A model generated the notes under the pieces. It worked only from the letters and a program-made list of their open reading frames with translations, had not been told where the DNA came from and searched no databases. This document shows, in pieces, positions 32,773 to 41,400 of a DNA stretch of 64,000 nucleotides. The position numbers and the translations under genes are program-made. Numbering within the stretch: position 1 is the first letter of the stretch; every line of letters starts with the position of its first letter. The stretch is taken from NCBI RefSeq assembly GCF_052117125.1, contig NZ_JBQKJT010000011.1, positions 65,313 through 129,312 on the forward strand, read 5' to 3'. Source of the DNA: Avoscillospira_A sp052117125. Its GTDB lineage: Bacteria > Bacillota > Clostridia > Oscillospirales > Oscillospiraceae.

Positions 32773-34080
32773 ATGTCTGCACGAAACACAGCCTTGGCGG
32801 CGCTGATTGCCTGTCGGAAAAATGACGCCTGGTCCGATGGCATTTTGAAAGACTATATTCGCAGGGACCGGCTGGACAGCCGGGACGCGGCGCTGGCCAC
32901 GCGGCTGTGCTACGGCGTTGTGCAGAACCGGCTGCTGCTGGACTTCTACCTGACGGAGTTCGTCAAGGGCGGAGTGCGGAAGCTCCAGCCGGTGGTGCAG
33001 GATATTCTGCGCCTGGGTGTCTATCAGATTGTTTTTATGGACCGGATTCCACCGTCCGCTGCCGTCAACGAAGCCGTGGAGCAAGGGAAGCGGTATGCCA
33101 ATCCCCGTGCGGCGGGCCTCGTCAACGGTGTGCTCCGGTCAGTGCTGCGGGCAGGGGAGAACCTGCCCCAGCCAACGGACTTGGCCACCCGCTATTCCCA
33201 TCCGGCGGGACTGGTGGAGCTGCTGCAGGACAATGTGGGCGAGGACCTGCTGGAACCTCTGCTGCAAAGCCATAACACGGCACCCGCCACGGTGGTCCAG
33301 GTCAATCCGCTGAAAACCACGGAAGCGGACTTGTGCCGACGTTGGGACGAGCAGGGCGTGGCCTATGTGCCCCATCCCTGGATGCCGGGCTGCTATGAAC
33401 TCAGCGGCACCGGCAACCTGGAACAGATGGACACGTTCCGGGACGGTTCTCTGCTGGTCCAGGACGCGGCGGCCAAGCTGCCGGCGGTGGTGGCTGACAT
33501 CGAGCCGGGCATGTCCATTCTGGATTGCTGTGCCGCGCCGGGCGGAAAGAGCTTCGCGGCGGCCATGGCACTGCAAAACCGGGGGAAAATTATATCCTGT
33601 GACATCCACCCCCATAAAATCCAGCTGATTGAGAAGGGGGCGGAGCGGCTTGGCATCGAGACGTTGACGGCCCAGGTCCAGGACGCGTCCGCGTTCAACC
33701 CCCAATGGGAAAATGCCATGGATGTGGTGCTGGCTGATGTACCCTGTTCCGGCCTGGGCACCATCCGCAAAAAGCCGGACATCCGATATAAGGCGTTGAA
33801 GCCTCTGGAAGGGTTGCCCGCGGTGCAGCGGCGCATTCTCGACAATGTCTGCCGTTACGTCCGCCCCGGCGGCGTGCTGGTCTACAGTACCTGTACCATT
33901 TTGCGCCGGGAAAATGAGGACATTGTGGATTCATTTTTGCAAGAGCACCCGGACTTTGCGGCGGAGAGAATGGCTCTGCCGGAGGGCCTGGGTGCGGGAG
34001 CGGTCAGCCGGTTGACGCTGCTGCCCTGTGTGCACCAGTGCGACGGATTTTTTGTGGCGAAGCTGAGGAAACTACCATGA
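32773..34080 (+). CDS. rsmB: 16S rRNA (cytosine-967-C5)-methyltransferase
   Basis: A 435-residue rRNA m5C methyltransferase. It has an N-terminal NusB-like RNA-binding domain (to about 150), then a SAM-binding domain with DCCAAPGGKSFAAA, the catalytic cysteine motifs DVPCSGLGT and VYSTCTILRRENE. A GGAGG site precedes the ATG. It overlaps rlmN by 4 bases, as in other Firmicutes. Confidence 0.95.
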   Translation: MSARNTALAALIACRKNDAWSDGILKDYIRRDRLDSRDAALATRLCYGVVQNRLLLDFYLTEFVKGGVRKLQPVVQDILRLGVYQIVFMDRIPPSAAVNEAVEQGKRYANPRAAGLVNGVLRSVLRAGENLPQPTDLATRYSHPAGLVELLQDNVGEDLLEPLLQSHNTAPATVVQVNPLKTTEADLCRRWDEQGVAYVPHPWMPGCYELSGTGNLEQMDTFRDGSLLVQDAAAKLPAVVADIEPGMSILDCCAAPGGKSFAAAMALQNRGKIISCDIHPHKIQLIEKGAERLGIETLTAQVQDASAFNPQWENAMDVVLADVPCSGLGTIRKKPDIRYKALKPLEGLPAVQRRILDNVCRYVRPGGVLVYSTCTILRRENEDIVDSFLQEHPDFAAERMALPEGLGAGAVSRLTLLPCVHQCDGFFVAKLRKLP

Positions 34081-35144
34081 AGCAAGATATCAAATCCATG
34101 ACCTTGGCCGAGATGACCCAGGCGTTGAAAGCGATGGGACAGCCGGCGTTCCGGGCCAAACAAATCTATACTTGGCTCCACAAGGGCGTCACAGACTTTG
34201 AAGAGATGACCAACATTTCTAAGGAGCTGCGGGCCAAACTGGACGAGACCTACTATATTACAGCCCCCAAGGTGGCCAGAAAGCAGCAGTCTCAGAAGGA
34301 TGGAACGGTCAAATACCTCTGGGAACTGGGCGATGGCAACTGTGTGGAAACGGTGCTGATGCAGTATCACCATGGCAATACCGTCTGCATTTCGTCGGAG
34401 GTGGGCTGCCCCATGGGCTGCAAGTTCTGTGCCTCCACCCTGGGCGGACTGGTCCGGCGGTTACAGCCGTCGGAAATTCTCGATCAGGTGCTGTTCACCG
34501 CCTTGGATTCGGGGTTGCCCATTTCCAATATTGTTTTGATGGGCATCGGGGAACCACTGGACAATTTCGATAACGTTATGCGGTTTCTGGAATTGGTCAA
34601 TAGTCCCGAGGGCATGAACATCGGCATGCGCCACATCAGCCTGTCCACCTGTGGCCTGGTGCCGCGGATTGACGAGCTGGCGGAGAAGAAACTACAGTTG
34701 ACCCTGTCGGTTTCGCTGCATTCGCCGGACGACGCATCGAGAAGCGCCATTATGCCCATCAATCGAAAGTATCCGGTGGATGTGCTGCTGGATGCCTGTC
34801 GAAGATATTTTGAGAAGACGGGCCGCCGGGTGTCCTTTGAATACACCATGATTGACGGCGTCAGCGACAGCCCGGAACAGGCGGAGCTGCTGGCATCCAA
34901 ACTCCACGGTCTGGCGGCCCATGTCAATATGATTCCATTGAATCCGGTGGCCGAAAGCCCCCTGCGGCCCAGCTCCCGACAGGCGGTGGCTCGGTTCCAG
35001 AAGATTTTGGAGGGCCACGGCATTCCGGCCACGGTCCGCAGATCCCTGGGCGGCGATATTGACGCCAGTTGCGGGCAGCTGCGGAGAAAGTACGTCAAAG
35101 AGAGTGAACAAACGGAGGGAACGGCATGGACGCATGGGGATTGA
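34077..35144 (+). CDS. rlmN: Dual-specificity 23S rRNA/tRNA adenosine-C2 methyltransferase
   Basis: A 355-residue radical-SAM enzyme that methylates A2503 of 23S rRNA and A37 of some tRNAs. The cluster motif CPMGCKFCAS and the C-terminal methyl-carrier cysteine in DASCGQLRRKY are both present. The ATG at 34077 overlaps the rsmB stop; an earlier in-frame start at 34038 lies inside rsmB. Its 3' end overlaps prpC by 19 bases. Confidence 0.95.
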   Translation: MKQDIKSMTLAEMTQALKAMGQPAFRAKQIYTWLHKGVTDFEEMTNISKELRAKLDETYYITAPKVARKQQSQKDGTVKYLWELGDGNCVETVLMQYHHGNTVCISSEVGCPMGCKFCASTLGGLVRRLQPSEILDQVLFTALDSGLPISNIVLMGIGEPLDNFDNVMRFLELVNSPEGMNIGMRHISLSTCGLVPRIDELAEKKLQLTLSVSLHSPDDASRSAIMPINRKYPVDVLLDACRRYFEKTGRRVSFEYTMIDGVSDSPEQAELLASKLHGLAAHVNMIPLNPVAESPLRPSSRQAVARFQKILEGHGIPATVRRSLGGDIDASCGQLRRKYVKESEQTEGTAWTHGD

Positions 35145-35857
35145 CAGATTTGGGCAATGTCCGCAAGCAGAATCAGGACTTCTATGATATTGTCACCCTG
35201 CACCCCAACCAGCTGCTGCTGGTGGTGTGTGACGGTATGGGTGGGGCCAAGTCCGGTAATGTGGCCAGCCGTCTGGCAACGGAGGTCTTTGTGGGCGAGG
35301 TACGCCGCACAGCCCGGGAGGATATGAACGCCGGGCAGGTTGGACAGATGCTGCGGGATGCGGTCTCTCTGGCCAATCAGGCGGTTTTTGAGCAATCCAA
35401 GGTCAGCAGCGACTTTGCCGGTATGGGAACGACGCTGGTGGCGGCAGTGCTTCTGCCGGACCGGGCGGTGATTGCCAACGTGGGCGACAGCCGGGCCTAT
35501 ATTTTCGATAAGGACGGCATCCGGTTTATGACCGTGGACCATTCCCTGGTGGAATTGATGGTCCGCCGTGGAGAGATCACCCGGGAGCAGGCCAAAACCC
35601 ATCCCAGCAAAAATTTGATCACCCGGGCGGTGGGCACAGAAGCCAATGTAGACTGTGATTTGTATAACCAGGAGCTGCACCCGGGCGACGCGGTACTGCT
35701 CTGTTCCGACGGTCTTTCCAATGAGATGGCCGACCAGGAAATCCTATTTGAAGTGGTCCACGGCGTACAAAAGGACGGCTGCTGTCAGCGTCTGCTGGAT
35801 ATCGCCAAGGGACGGGGCGCGCCGGACAATGTGACGGTGGTCCTGGCCACGGTTTGA
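35126..35857 (+). CDS. prpC: PP2C-family serine/threonine phosphatase
   Basis: A 243-residue metal-dependent phosphatase that reverses PrkC phosphorylation. Metal-site motifs are GNVRKQNQDFY, VCDGMGGAKSG, VGDSRAYIF and CSDGLSNEM with GAPDNVTVV near the end. It overlaps rlmN and is 29 bases before prkC, the usual kinase-phosphatase pair. Confidence 0.95.
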   Translation: MDAWGLTDLGNVRKQNQDFYDIVTLHPNQLLLVVCDGMGGAKSGNVASRLATEVFVGEVRRTAREDMNAGQVGQMLRDAVSLANQAVFEQSKVSSDFAGMGTTLVAAVLLPDRAVIANVGDSRAYIFDKDGIRFMTVDHSLVELMVRRGEITREQAKTHPSKNLITRAVGTEANVDCDLYNQELHPGDAVLLCSDGLSNEMADQEILFEVVHGVQKDGCCQRLLDIAKGRGAPDNVTVVLATV

Positions 35858-35886
35858 CCCAATCCAACGACAGGAGGAACCATTGA

Positions 35887-37977
35887 ATGGATAATTACAT
35901 CGGCAAGATGCTGGATAACCGATATGAGATTCTGGAGAGTATCGGCATCGGCGGAATGGCGGTTGTATATAAAGCGCGCTGCCACCGGCTTAACCGTCTG
36001 GTAGCCATCAAAATCCTGAAAGACGAGTTTTCCCAGGACGCGGAGTTTCGCCGCCGGTTCCACGCCGAATCCCAGGCCGTCGCCATGCTGTCCCATCCCA
36101 ACATTGTCAGTGTGTACGACGTTTCCCACTCCGGCGATACGGACTATATCGTCATGGAACTCATTGACGGCATTACCCTTAAACAGTATATGAGCCAGAA
36201 GGGGCAGCTCAATTGGCGGGAGACACTGCACTTTGCCACACAGATTGCTAAGGCGCTGGAGCACGCCCACAGCCGCGGCATCATCCACCGGGATATCAAG
36301 CCACACAACATCATGATTCTCAAGGATGGCAGCGTCAAGGTGGCCGACTTCGGCATTGCACGCATCACTTCGGCCCAGAGCACCCTGACCCGAGAGGCCC
36401 TGGGGTCTGTCCACTATATCTCCCCGGAACAGGCCCGAGGCAGCCGCGTGGATAAACGCTCCGACCTCTATTCCCTGGGCGTCGTCATGTATGAAATGCT
36501 GACCGGACGGCCGCCGTTCGACGGTGATTCTCCAGTGGCAGTAGCCATTCAGCATATCAACGGCTCCCCGGTGCTGCCTACGGAACTGGTGGACGGCATC
36601 CCCAAGGGCTTGGAACAGATTACCATGCACGCCATGACCGCTGCCGTGGAGCAGCGGTATGCCTCTGCCACGGAAATGCTGGCTGATCTGGAGGAGTTCC
36701 GGAAAAATCCCAATGTGGTCTTTGACTTCACGGCAGCGGCCCTGCAGAAGACCCAGATTCTGGACCCGGTCAGTGAGGACGTTGTGACCCTCCGTCCAGT
36801 CCAGCAGCAGCGGCCTACGGTCTACCATCGGCCGGAGCCGCCCCGCCACCAGGCGGAACGGGTGGTGGAGTGGGAGGAAGCCCCCCCCAGACGCCGCAGC
36901 GGCAACCGGGTTGCCATTGCCGCCGGTGCGGTCTGCATTATTCTGGCTGTGGTGGGAATTTCCTTCTTTTTGTACAATTCCTTCCTAAAGGATATGCTGA
37001 CAGCCACCAAGGATGTGACGGTCCCGAGCTTCCTGGGTCAGATGTATAATGATGTCATCAGCAATTCCGCTTCCTATGAGGGCCTGAACATCTCCACCCC
37101 GGTTTGGATGGAGAGCGAGGCGGAATACGGCACCATCATCGCGCAGGACCCCAGTGCCGATTCTGTGGTGAAGGAGGGCGCTACAGTCACTCTGACAGTG
37201 TCCCAAGGTACCGATGATGCGGAGCAAAGTCTGCCTATGCCGGACCTCGAGGGAAAAACGCTTCAGTATGCTGAGGAGGTGCTGAATGCATTGGGTGTAA
37301 CGCCGCAAGTTGCGCGGGAATATGACGATACAGTGGAGAAGGATGTAGTCATTTCCACTTCTCCGGGCAAGGATGAACCGCTGCAAAAGGGGCAGGTGGC
37401 GATTCTAACGGTCAGCGATGGTCCCAAGGAGGAACTGGTAGAAGTACCGGCACTGAAGCTGCGAACGCTGGATGACGCTTTGGCAGCCATCAAAGAAGTA
37501 GGACTGTCCAAAGGCGAGGTTCGTGCGGAACACAATGAACGGCCTGAAAATACCGTCATTGAGCAGAGCATTGAACAGGGTACAATGGTGCCAAAGGGTA
37601 CGGTCATCAACCTGATCTATTCTTCCGGACCGGCAGAGGACCAAGAGCCCGAGGACGACCCTGATGAGCCCAATACGGACCCCGATCAGCCCAATGAGAA
37701 CCAGAATCCCAACGAGGGGGAGAATAACGGCAACACCACAGGGCCGACAGAGCCTGTCACAGGTACGAGGATGATTACGGTAGACCTGCCGCAGGACCGT
37801 CCCACAACGGTGATGTCGGTGTATCTGGATAAGGAACCGTATGCTGAACCGGCGGTGCTGGACACGGCCCAGGGACAATTTTCGTTCCAGGTGACCGGCT
37901 CCGGTACGCAGACAGTAGAGGTGTATTTTGACGGTGTCTTGGGCAAAACCGAGACAATCACCTTTGGAGCGGGATGA
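35887..37977 (+). CDS. prkC: PASTA-domain serine/threonine kinase
   Basis: A 696-residue membrane kinase that senses cell-wall fragments. The kinase domain (about 10-270) has GIGGMAVVYKA, the lysine of VAIKIL, HRDIKPHN and DFGIA. A juxtamembrane region and one transmembrane helix (near 340-362) lead to three PASTA repeats outside the cell (about 375-580). An acidic Asn/Pro/Glu linker and a small beta domain at the C-terminus follow, less common in this family. GGAGG precedes the ATG. It overlaps rsgA by 4 bases. Confidence 0.95.
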   Translation: MDNYIGKMLDNRYEILESIGIGGMAVVYKARCHRLNRLVAIKILKDEFSQDAEFRRRFHAESQAVAMLSHPNIVSVYDVSHSGDTDYIVMELIDGITLKQYMSQKGQLNWRETLHFATQIAKALEHAHSRGIIHRDIKPHNIMILKDGSVKVADFGIARITSAQSTLTREALGSVHYISPEQARGSRVDKRSDLYSLGVVMYEMLTGRPPFDGDSPVAVAIQHINGSPVLPTELVDGIPKGLEQITMHAMTAAVEQRYASATEMLADLEEFRKNPNVVFDFTAAALQKTQILDPVSEDVVTLRPVQQQRPTVYHRPEPPRHQAERVVEWEEAPPRRRSGNRVAIAAGAVCIILAVVGISFFLYNSFLKDMLTATKDVTVPSFLGQMYNDVISNSASYEGLNISTPVWMESEAEYGTIIAQDPSADSVVKEGATVTLTVSQGTDDAEQSLPMPDLEGKTLQYAEEVLNALGVTPQVAREYDDTVEKDVVISTSPGKDEPLQKGQVAILTVSDGPKEELVEVPALKLRTLDDALAAIKEVGLSKGEVRAEHNERPENTVIEQSIEQGTMVPKGTVINLIYSSGPAEDQEPEDDPDEPNTDPDQPNENQNPNEGENNGNTTGPTEPVTGTRMITVDLPQDRPTTVMSVYLDKEPYAEPAVLDTAQGQFSFQVTGSGTQTVEVYFDGVLGKTETITFGAG

Positions 37978-38858
37978 CGATGGATGGATTGATCGTAAAA
38001 GCCCTCAGTGGATTTTACTATGTACAGACGGAGGAAGGTACCGTTATCGAGTGCCGGGCCCGAGGAAAACTCCGAAAAACCCAGATGTCGCCCCTGGTGG
38101 GCGACCGGGTTACCATTGCCGTGGAGGGCGGAAAGGGTACGGTCCAGGAGGTGCTGCCCCGGCGCAACCACTTTGTCCGCCCGGCGGTGGCCAACCTGGA
38201 CGCCCTGGTGGTCCTGGCTTCCTGCGTGATTCCGGTGACAGAGCCGTTCCTCATTGACCGGATTACGGCCATTGCGGGCCATCAGAATGTGCCGGTGATT
38301 CTCTGCGTCAACAAGTGCGACCTGGATGACGGCGACCGTCTGGTGCGGATTTATGAGCACGCCGGATACCCGGTGATCCGCACCAGCGCCGAAACCGGCG
38401 AGGGGGTAGCGGAGCTCCATCGGGCCATATCCGGCAAGATAGTGGCATTTACCGGCAATTCCGGCGTGGGTAAAAGCAGCATTCTCAACTGTCTGGATCC
38501 CAAGTTCCGTATTGAGACAGGAGCGGTATCCGATAAACTGGGCCGCGGCCGCCATACGACCCGCCATGTGGAGCTGTACCGCATGACCGACGGCACCTAT
38601 GTAGCTGATACGCCGGGCTTTTCCTCCTTTGATACGGAACAGATGGAGATTATTCTCAAGGAGAATCTGCAATATGCATTCCCGGATTTTGCTCCTTACC
38701 TGGGACAGTGCCAGTTCAACGATTGTGCCCACCTATCGGAGCCGGGCTGCCGGGTGTTGGCGGCGGTGGAATCCGGAGATATCGAGCCCACTCGCCATGC
38801 CAGCTATGCGCGGCTATATGAAAAGGCAAAGGAGATCAAGCTGTGGGAACTGAAATAG
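37974..38858 (+). CDS. rsgA: Ribosome small-subunit GTPase A
   Basis: A 294-residue circularly permuted GTPase for 30S subunit maturation. An N-terminal OB fold is followed by G4 (NKCDLDD), G1 (GNSGVGKSSILN) and G3 (DTPGF) in permuted order, and a C-terminal zinc knuckle (CQFNDCAHLSEPGC). The ATG at 37974 overlaps the prkC stop; an ATG at 37980 is an alternative. It overlaps thiN by 16 bases. Confidence 0.95.
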   Translation: MTMDGLIVKALSGFYYVQTEEGTVIECRARGKLRKTQMSPLVGDRVTIAVEGGKGTVQEVLPRRNHFVRPAVANLDALVVLASCVIPVTEPFLIDRITAIAGHQNVPVILCVNKCDLDDGDRLVRIYEHAGYPVIRTSAETGEGVAELHRAISGKIVAFTGNSGVGKSSILNCLDPKFRIETGAVSDKLGRGRHTTRHVELYRMTDGTYVADTPGFSSFDTEQMEIILKENLQYAFPDFAPYLGQCQFNDCAHLSEPGCRVLAAVESGDIEPTRHASYARLYEKAKEIKLWELK

Positions 38859-39475
38859 CACTGATTTTCGGGTCCAGGGATTGCGCCGACTGGAGCTTTT
38901 TGGAGCCGCTCCAAAGCCGTGTCCAGGTGATCTGTGCCGACGGCGGCACCCGCTGTGCGGCGGCGGCCGGTTTCCAAGTGGATGCGTATATCGGTGACAG
39001 CGATTCCGGCGGCGTACCGCCGGAGGGGGCGGAGCGGGTGCTCCTGCCTGCGGAAAAGGACCTGACGGATTTGCAGGCGGCTTATGAGTATGCCCGGGAC
39101 CGGGGCATCCGCCGTATGATCTTTACGGCCTGTACCGGTGGCCGGCAGGACCACCATATCGCCAACTTGCAGCTGTTGGAGCAGGCCTGGCGGGACGGTG
39201 TGGATGCAGCCATCTGGGACGAGGACAATGAGATTCGGTACTTACAGGACGGCACGGTGGAGATTCCCCACGGCCAGTTCCGCTACTTTTCGCTGCTGCC
39301 CCTGGACCGGACTCTGTCCGGCGTCACCATCCGGGGCGCCAAATACAACGTGGAAAATTTCTCTGTCCTGCGGGGCGACACCCGCACCGTCAGCAATGAG
39401 ACCGTAGGCCAACCGGCCACGGTGACCGTGGCACAGGGCGCAGCCTGGGTTATCCGGGCGGGGCGTCTTGTGTGA
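38843..39475 (+). CDS. thiN: Thiamine pyrophosphokinase
   Basis: Converts thiamine to thiamine diphosphate, the cofactor needed by enzymes such as the E1 protein in this window. It is 210 residues with CADGGTRCA, YIGDSDSG, KDLTDLQAA and CTGGRQDHH motifs, the last supplying metal and ATP contacts. The start is GTG at 38843 within the end of rsgA. The rpe gene that usually separates rsgA and thiN is missing. A strong terminator follows. Confidence 0.93.
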   Translation: MGTEIALIFGSRDCADWSFLEPLQSRVQVICADGGTRCAAAAGFQVDAYIGDSDSGGVPPEGAERVLLPAEKDLTDLQAAYEYARDRGIRRMIFTACTGGRQDHHIANLQLLEQAWRDGVDAAIWDEDNEIRYLQDGTVEIPHGQFRYFSLLPLDRTLSGVTIRGAKYNVENFSVLRGDTRTVSNETVGQPATVTVAQGAAWVIRAGRLV

Positions 39476-39490
39476 AACTGGAAAGATAGT

Positions 39491-39528
39491 ACCGCCTCCT
39501 GCGTATACTGTTGCAGGAGGCGGTTTTT
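39491..39528 (+). terminator. Terminator after thiN containing a ribosome binding site
   Basis: A perfect 12-base stem, ACCGCCTCCTGC (39491-39502) with GCAGGAGGCGGT (39513-39524), has a 10-base loop and a T tract. The 3' arm contains AGGAGG, the only ribosome binding site for the small gene that starts at 39529. Confidence 0.9.
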
Positions 39529-39672
39529 ATGTGCAAACGTGCTGGAACAATCGGATATTTTTTAATGGCCTTGGGGGCGGGATTGCTGCTGTCTATGCTT
39601 GTGCCTCGATGCGGTTTTACGGTGCTGGTGGCGGTACTGCTGATTCTGTTGGGCTGGCTGGTCCACCGTTGA
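39529..39672 (+). CDS. 47-residue hydrophobic membrane peptide
   Basis: A short gene beginning MCKRAGTIGYFLMALGAG and ending LLGWLVHR. Two hydrophobic stretches (about 9-25 and 29-44) are separated by a short PRCG turn, suggesting a hairpin of two transmembrane helices with a basic N-terminus. AGGAGG lies 8 bases ahead but inside the thiN terminator stem. It lies just upstream of sipL and could be part of spore-envelope biology, but no function is recognised. An overlapping 82-codon frame (39468-39716) is less protein-like. Confidence 0.6.
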   Translation: MCKRAGTIGYFLMALGAGLLLSMLVPRCGFTVLVAVLLILLGWLVHR

Positions 39673-39754
39673 ATGGTGGCATAACCCTGTCCATGGCCGC
39701 GTATATAGTTCCATAGGTGTAAATCCCAGGAGGAAACAACAAGGAGTGACGACC

Positions 39755-41263
39755 ATGGAACTGATATTTGAAACGAAGAACGCCGACTATCTGCGGGAGG
39801 TGTTTTCATCCGTCATCGCACAGGAGGAGAGCGGCGAGTCCATCGTACCCGACAGCCACCCCGATGTGGGCCAGATTCTGCAAACCTTTGGCACAGTGGT
39901 TCTGCGGGGTAAGGAATGCCGCAGCGGCAGTATCCACCTCAGCGGCGGTGTCCAGGCCGGTGTGGTGTACGAGCCGGAGGACCATTCCGCACCGCGCTCT
40001 CTACAGGCGTATCTGCCGTTTTCTGTGCGATTGGAGCATCCGGCCATAACGGAGAGCACAGAAGTCCACGCAGTCTGCCACATTCGCCATATTGATGCCA
40101 AGGTGATTCACAGCCGTAAGATTCTGGTACGGGTCAGCCTGTGTGGCGGTGTGACGGGCTATGAACCGGCCCAGCAAACCTTCAGCCTCAGCCCGACGGA
40201 ACCGGTGGATTTGCAGCTGCGGTCGGCGGTTTATCCCATTGTCCGGCCGGTGGAGTTTGCCCAGCGGCAATTCCCCATGGCTGAGGAAATCGAACTGCCG
40301 GAGGGGCAGGCCCCCATGAAGGAGCTGTGCCGTTCCCAGGTGGACCTGGAACTGACGGAGTCCCGCTTGCTGGGCAGCAAGGCCATCTTCAAGGGCAACG
40401 CCCTGGTGCGGCTGTTGTATCTGACGGAGGACGAGGAACTGGCTACCTGGTCCTGTCAGCTGCCCTTTTCTCAGTATGTGGAGTTGCAGCGGGAGTATGA
40501 GGACCAGGAAGTTCAGGTGGATTTGGCCCTGGCGGAACTCCATATGGAGGATACCAGCGGCCAGGGGCGGCGGCTTCTGGCAGACCTGCAAATCCTGGCC
40601 CAGTGTACCGTGGTGGGACAGGAGCAGCTGGAGGTGCTGGAGGACGGCTACAGCCTGCACCATTCCTTCACCCCCAACTGGCAGCAGGTGGAGGCGGCGG
40701 GCCGTCTGGACCGGCAGACCATGCAGGAGACGGTACGAACGCCGGTGGAGGTGCCGGTGAAGTCGGTCATCGATACCCAGGTCTGCTTGGGAGACCCCAC
40801 CGTGACCTGGGAGGACGGACAGATGGTAGTGACGCTGCCGGCGGTGGCAAATATCCTCTATTGCGATCCGGAAGAAGAAATCCGGGGGACCACTGCTCGA
40901 ATGGAGATTCGCTGCCAAACCGCCGGGGCAGAACAGTGCCAGTGTCATCCCATGGCGCGATTGGTGGGCGAGGCCTTTGCCGTTCCGGCAGGGGAGGGCA
41001 TGGAGGTCCGCTGCACAGTGGAATTCACCGTGGACACCGTAGCCCGTCAGACCTATCAAACGCTGTTGGGCGGACAGCTCAGCGATGAGCGGCTCAATAC
41101 GGCGGACCGGCCTTCGGTGATTCTCCGGACCATGGGAACAGGGGAGAGCCTGTGGTCTCTGGCCAAGGCGTGCTGCTCCACGCCGGAGGCTATCCGGGAG
41201 GCCAACGGCCTGGCCGAAGGGGAGGCAGTCCAGGGCATGCTGCTGATTCCGGTCATGAAATAA
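39755..41263 (+). CDS. sipL: SipL-like spore coat morphogenetic protein (DUF3794 plus LysM)
   Basis: A 502-residue protein with repeated DUF3794 beta domains through most of its length (motifs VPDSHPDVGQILQ and LEDGYSLHH) and a C-terminal LysM domain (GTGESLWSLAKACC). This layout matches SipL, which tethers SpoIVA to the forming spore coat in Clostridia. No signal peptide is seen, consistent with action in the mother cell. The ATG at 39755 follows AAGGAG; a GTG at 39746 is too close to that site. A weak sigma-E-like element may lie near 39678-39706 but was not convincing. Confidence 0.85.
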   Translation: MELIFETKNADYLREVFSSVIAQEESGESIVPDSHPDVGQILQTFGTVVLRGKECRSGSIHLSGGVQAGVVYEPEDHSAPRSLQAYLPFSVRLEHPAITESTEVHAVCHIRHIDAKVIHSRKILVRVSLCGGVTGYEPAQQTFSLSPTEPVDLQLRSAVYPIVRPVEFAQRQFPMAEEIELPEGQAPMKELCRSQVDLELTESRLLGSKAIFKGNALVRLLYLTEDEELATWSCQLPFSQYVELQREYEDQEVQVDLALAELHMEDTSGQGRRLLADLQILAQCTVVGQEQLEVLEDGYSLHHSFTPNWQQVEAAGRLDRQTMQETVRTPVEVPVKSVIDTQVCLGDPTVTWEDGQMVVTLPAVANILYCDPEEEIRGTTARMEIRCQTAGAEQCQCHPMARLVGEAFAVPAGEGMEVRCTVEFTVDTVARQTYQTLLGGQLSDERLNTADRPSVILRTMGTGESLWSLAKACCSTPEAIREANGLAEGEAVQGMLLIPVMK

Positions 41264-41269
41264 TGGTCT

Positions 41270-41309
41270 TACCGAATGGAAACGGGATATTCCCTGTTTC
41301 CATTCGGTA
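41270..41309 (+). terminator. Long hairpin after sipL
   Basis: A 14-base stem, TACCGAATGGAAAC with GTTTCCATTCGGTA, is extended by GGGA/TCCC past one bulged base. The T-rich run is interrupted, so it may terminate weakly. It ends directly next to the hydrogenase promoter. Confidence 0.7.
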
Positions 41310-41310
41310 A

Positions 41311-41339
41311 TTGACTTTATTTTAAGAATATCGTACAAT
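41311..41339 (+). promoter_or_regulatory. Hydrogenase gene promoter
   Basis: TTGACT (41311-41316) and TACAAT (41334-41339) with a 17-base spacer form a strong vegetative promoter, 62 bases before the ATG at 41401. Confidence 0.85.
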
Positions 41340-41400
41340 ATATAACCGATAATATTAGCAAACTTTCACAGGTTACGAAAGATACCGGAAGGAGATTGTC

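Noticed and set aside
39468..39716. 82-codon frame overlapping the thiN end and terminator
   Set aside because: It would be read through the terminator hairpin and has poor composition. The 47-codon frame in another phase is hydrophobic and has AGGAGG at the right distance.
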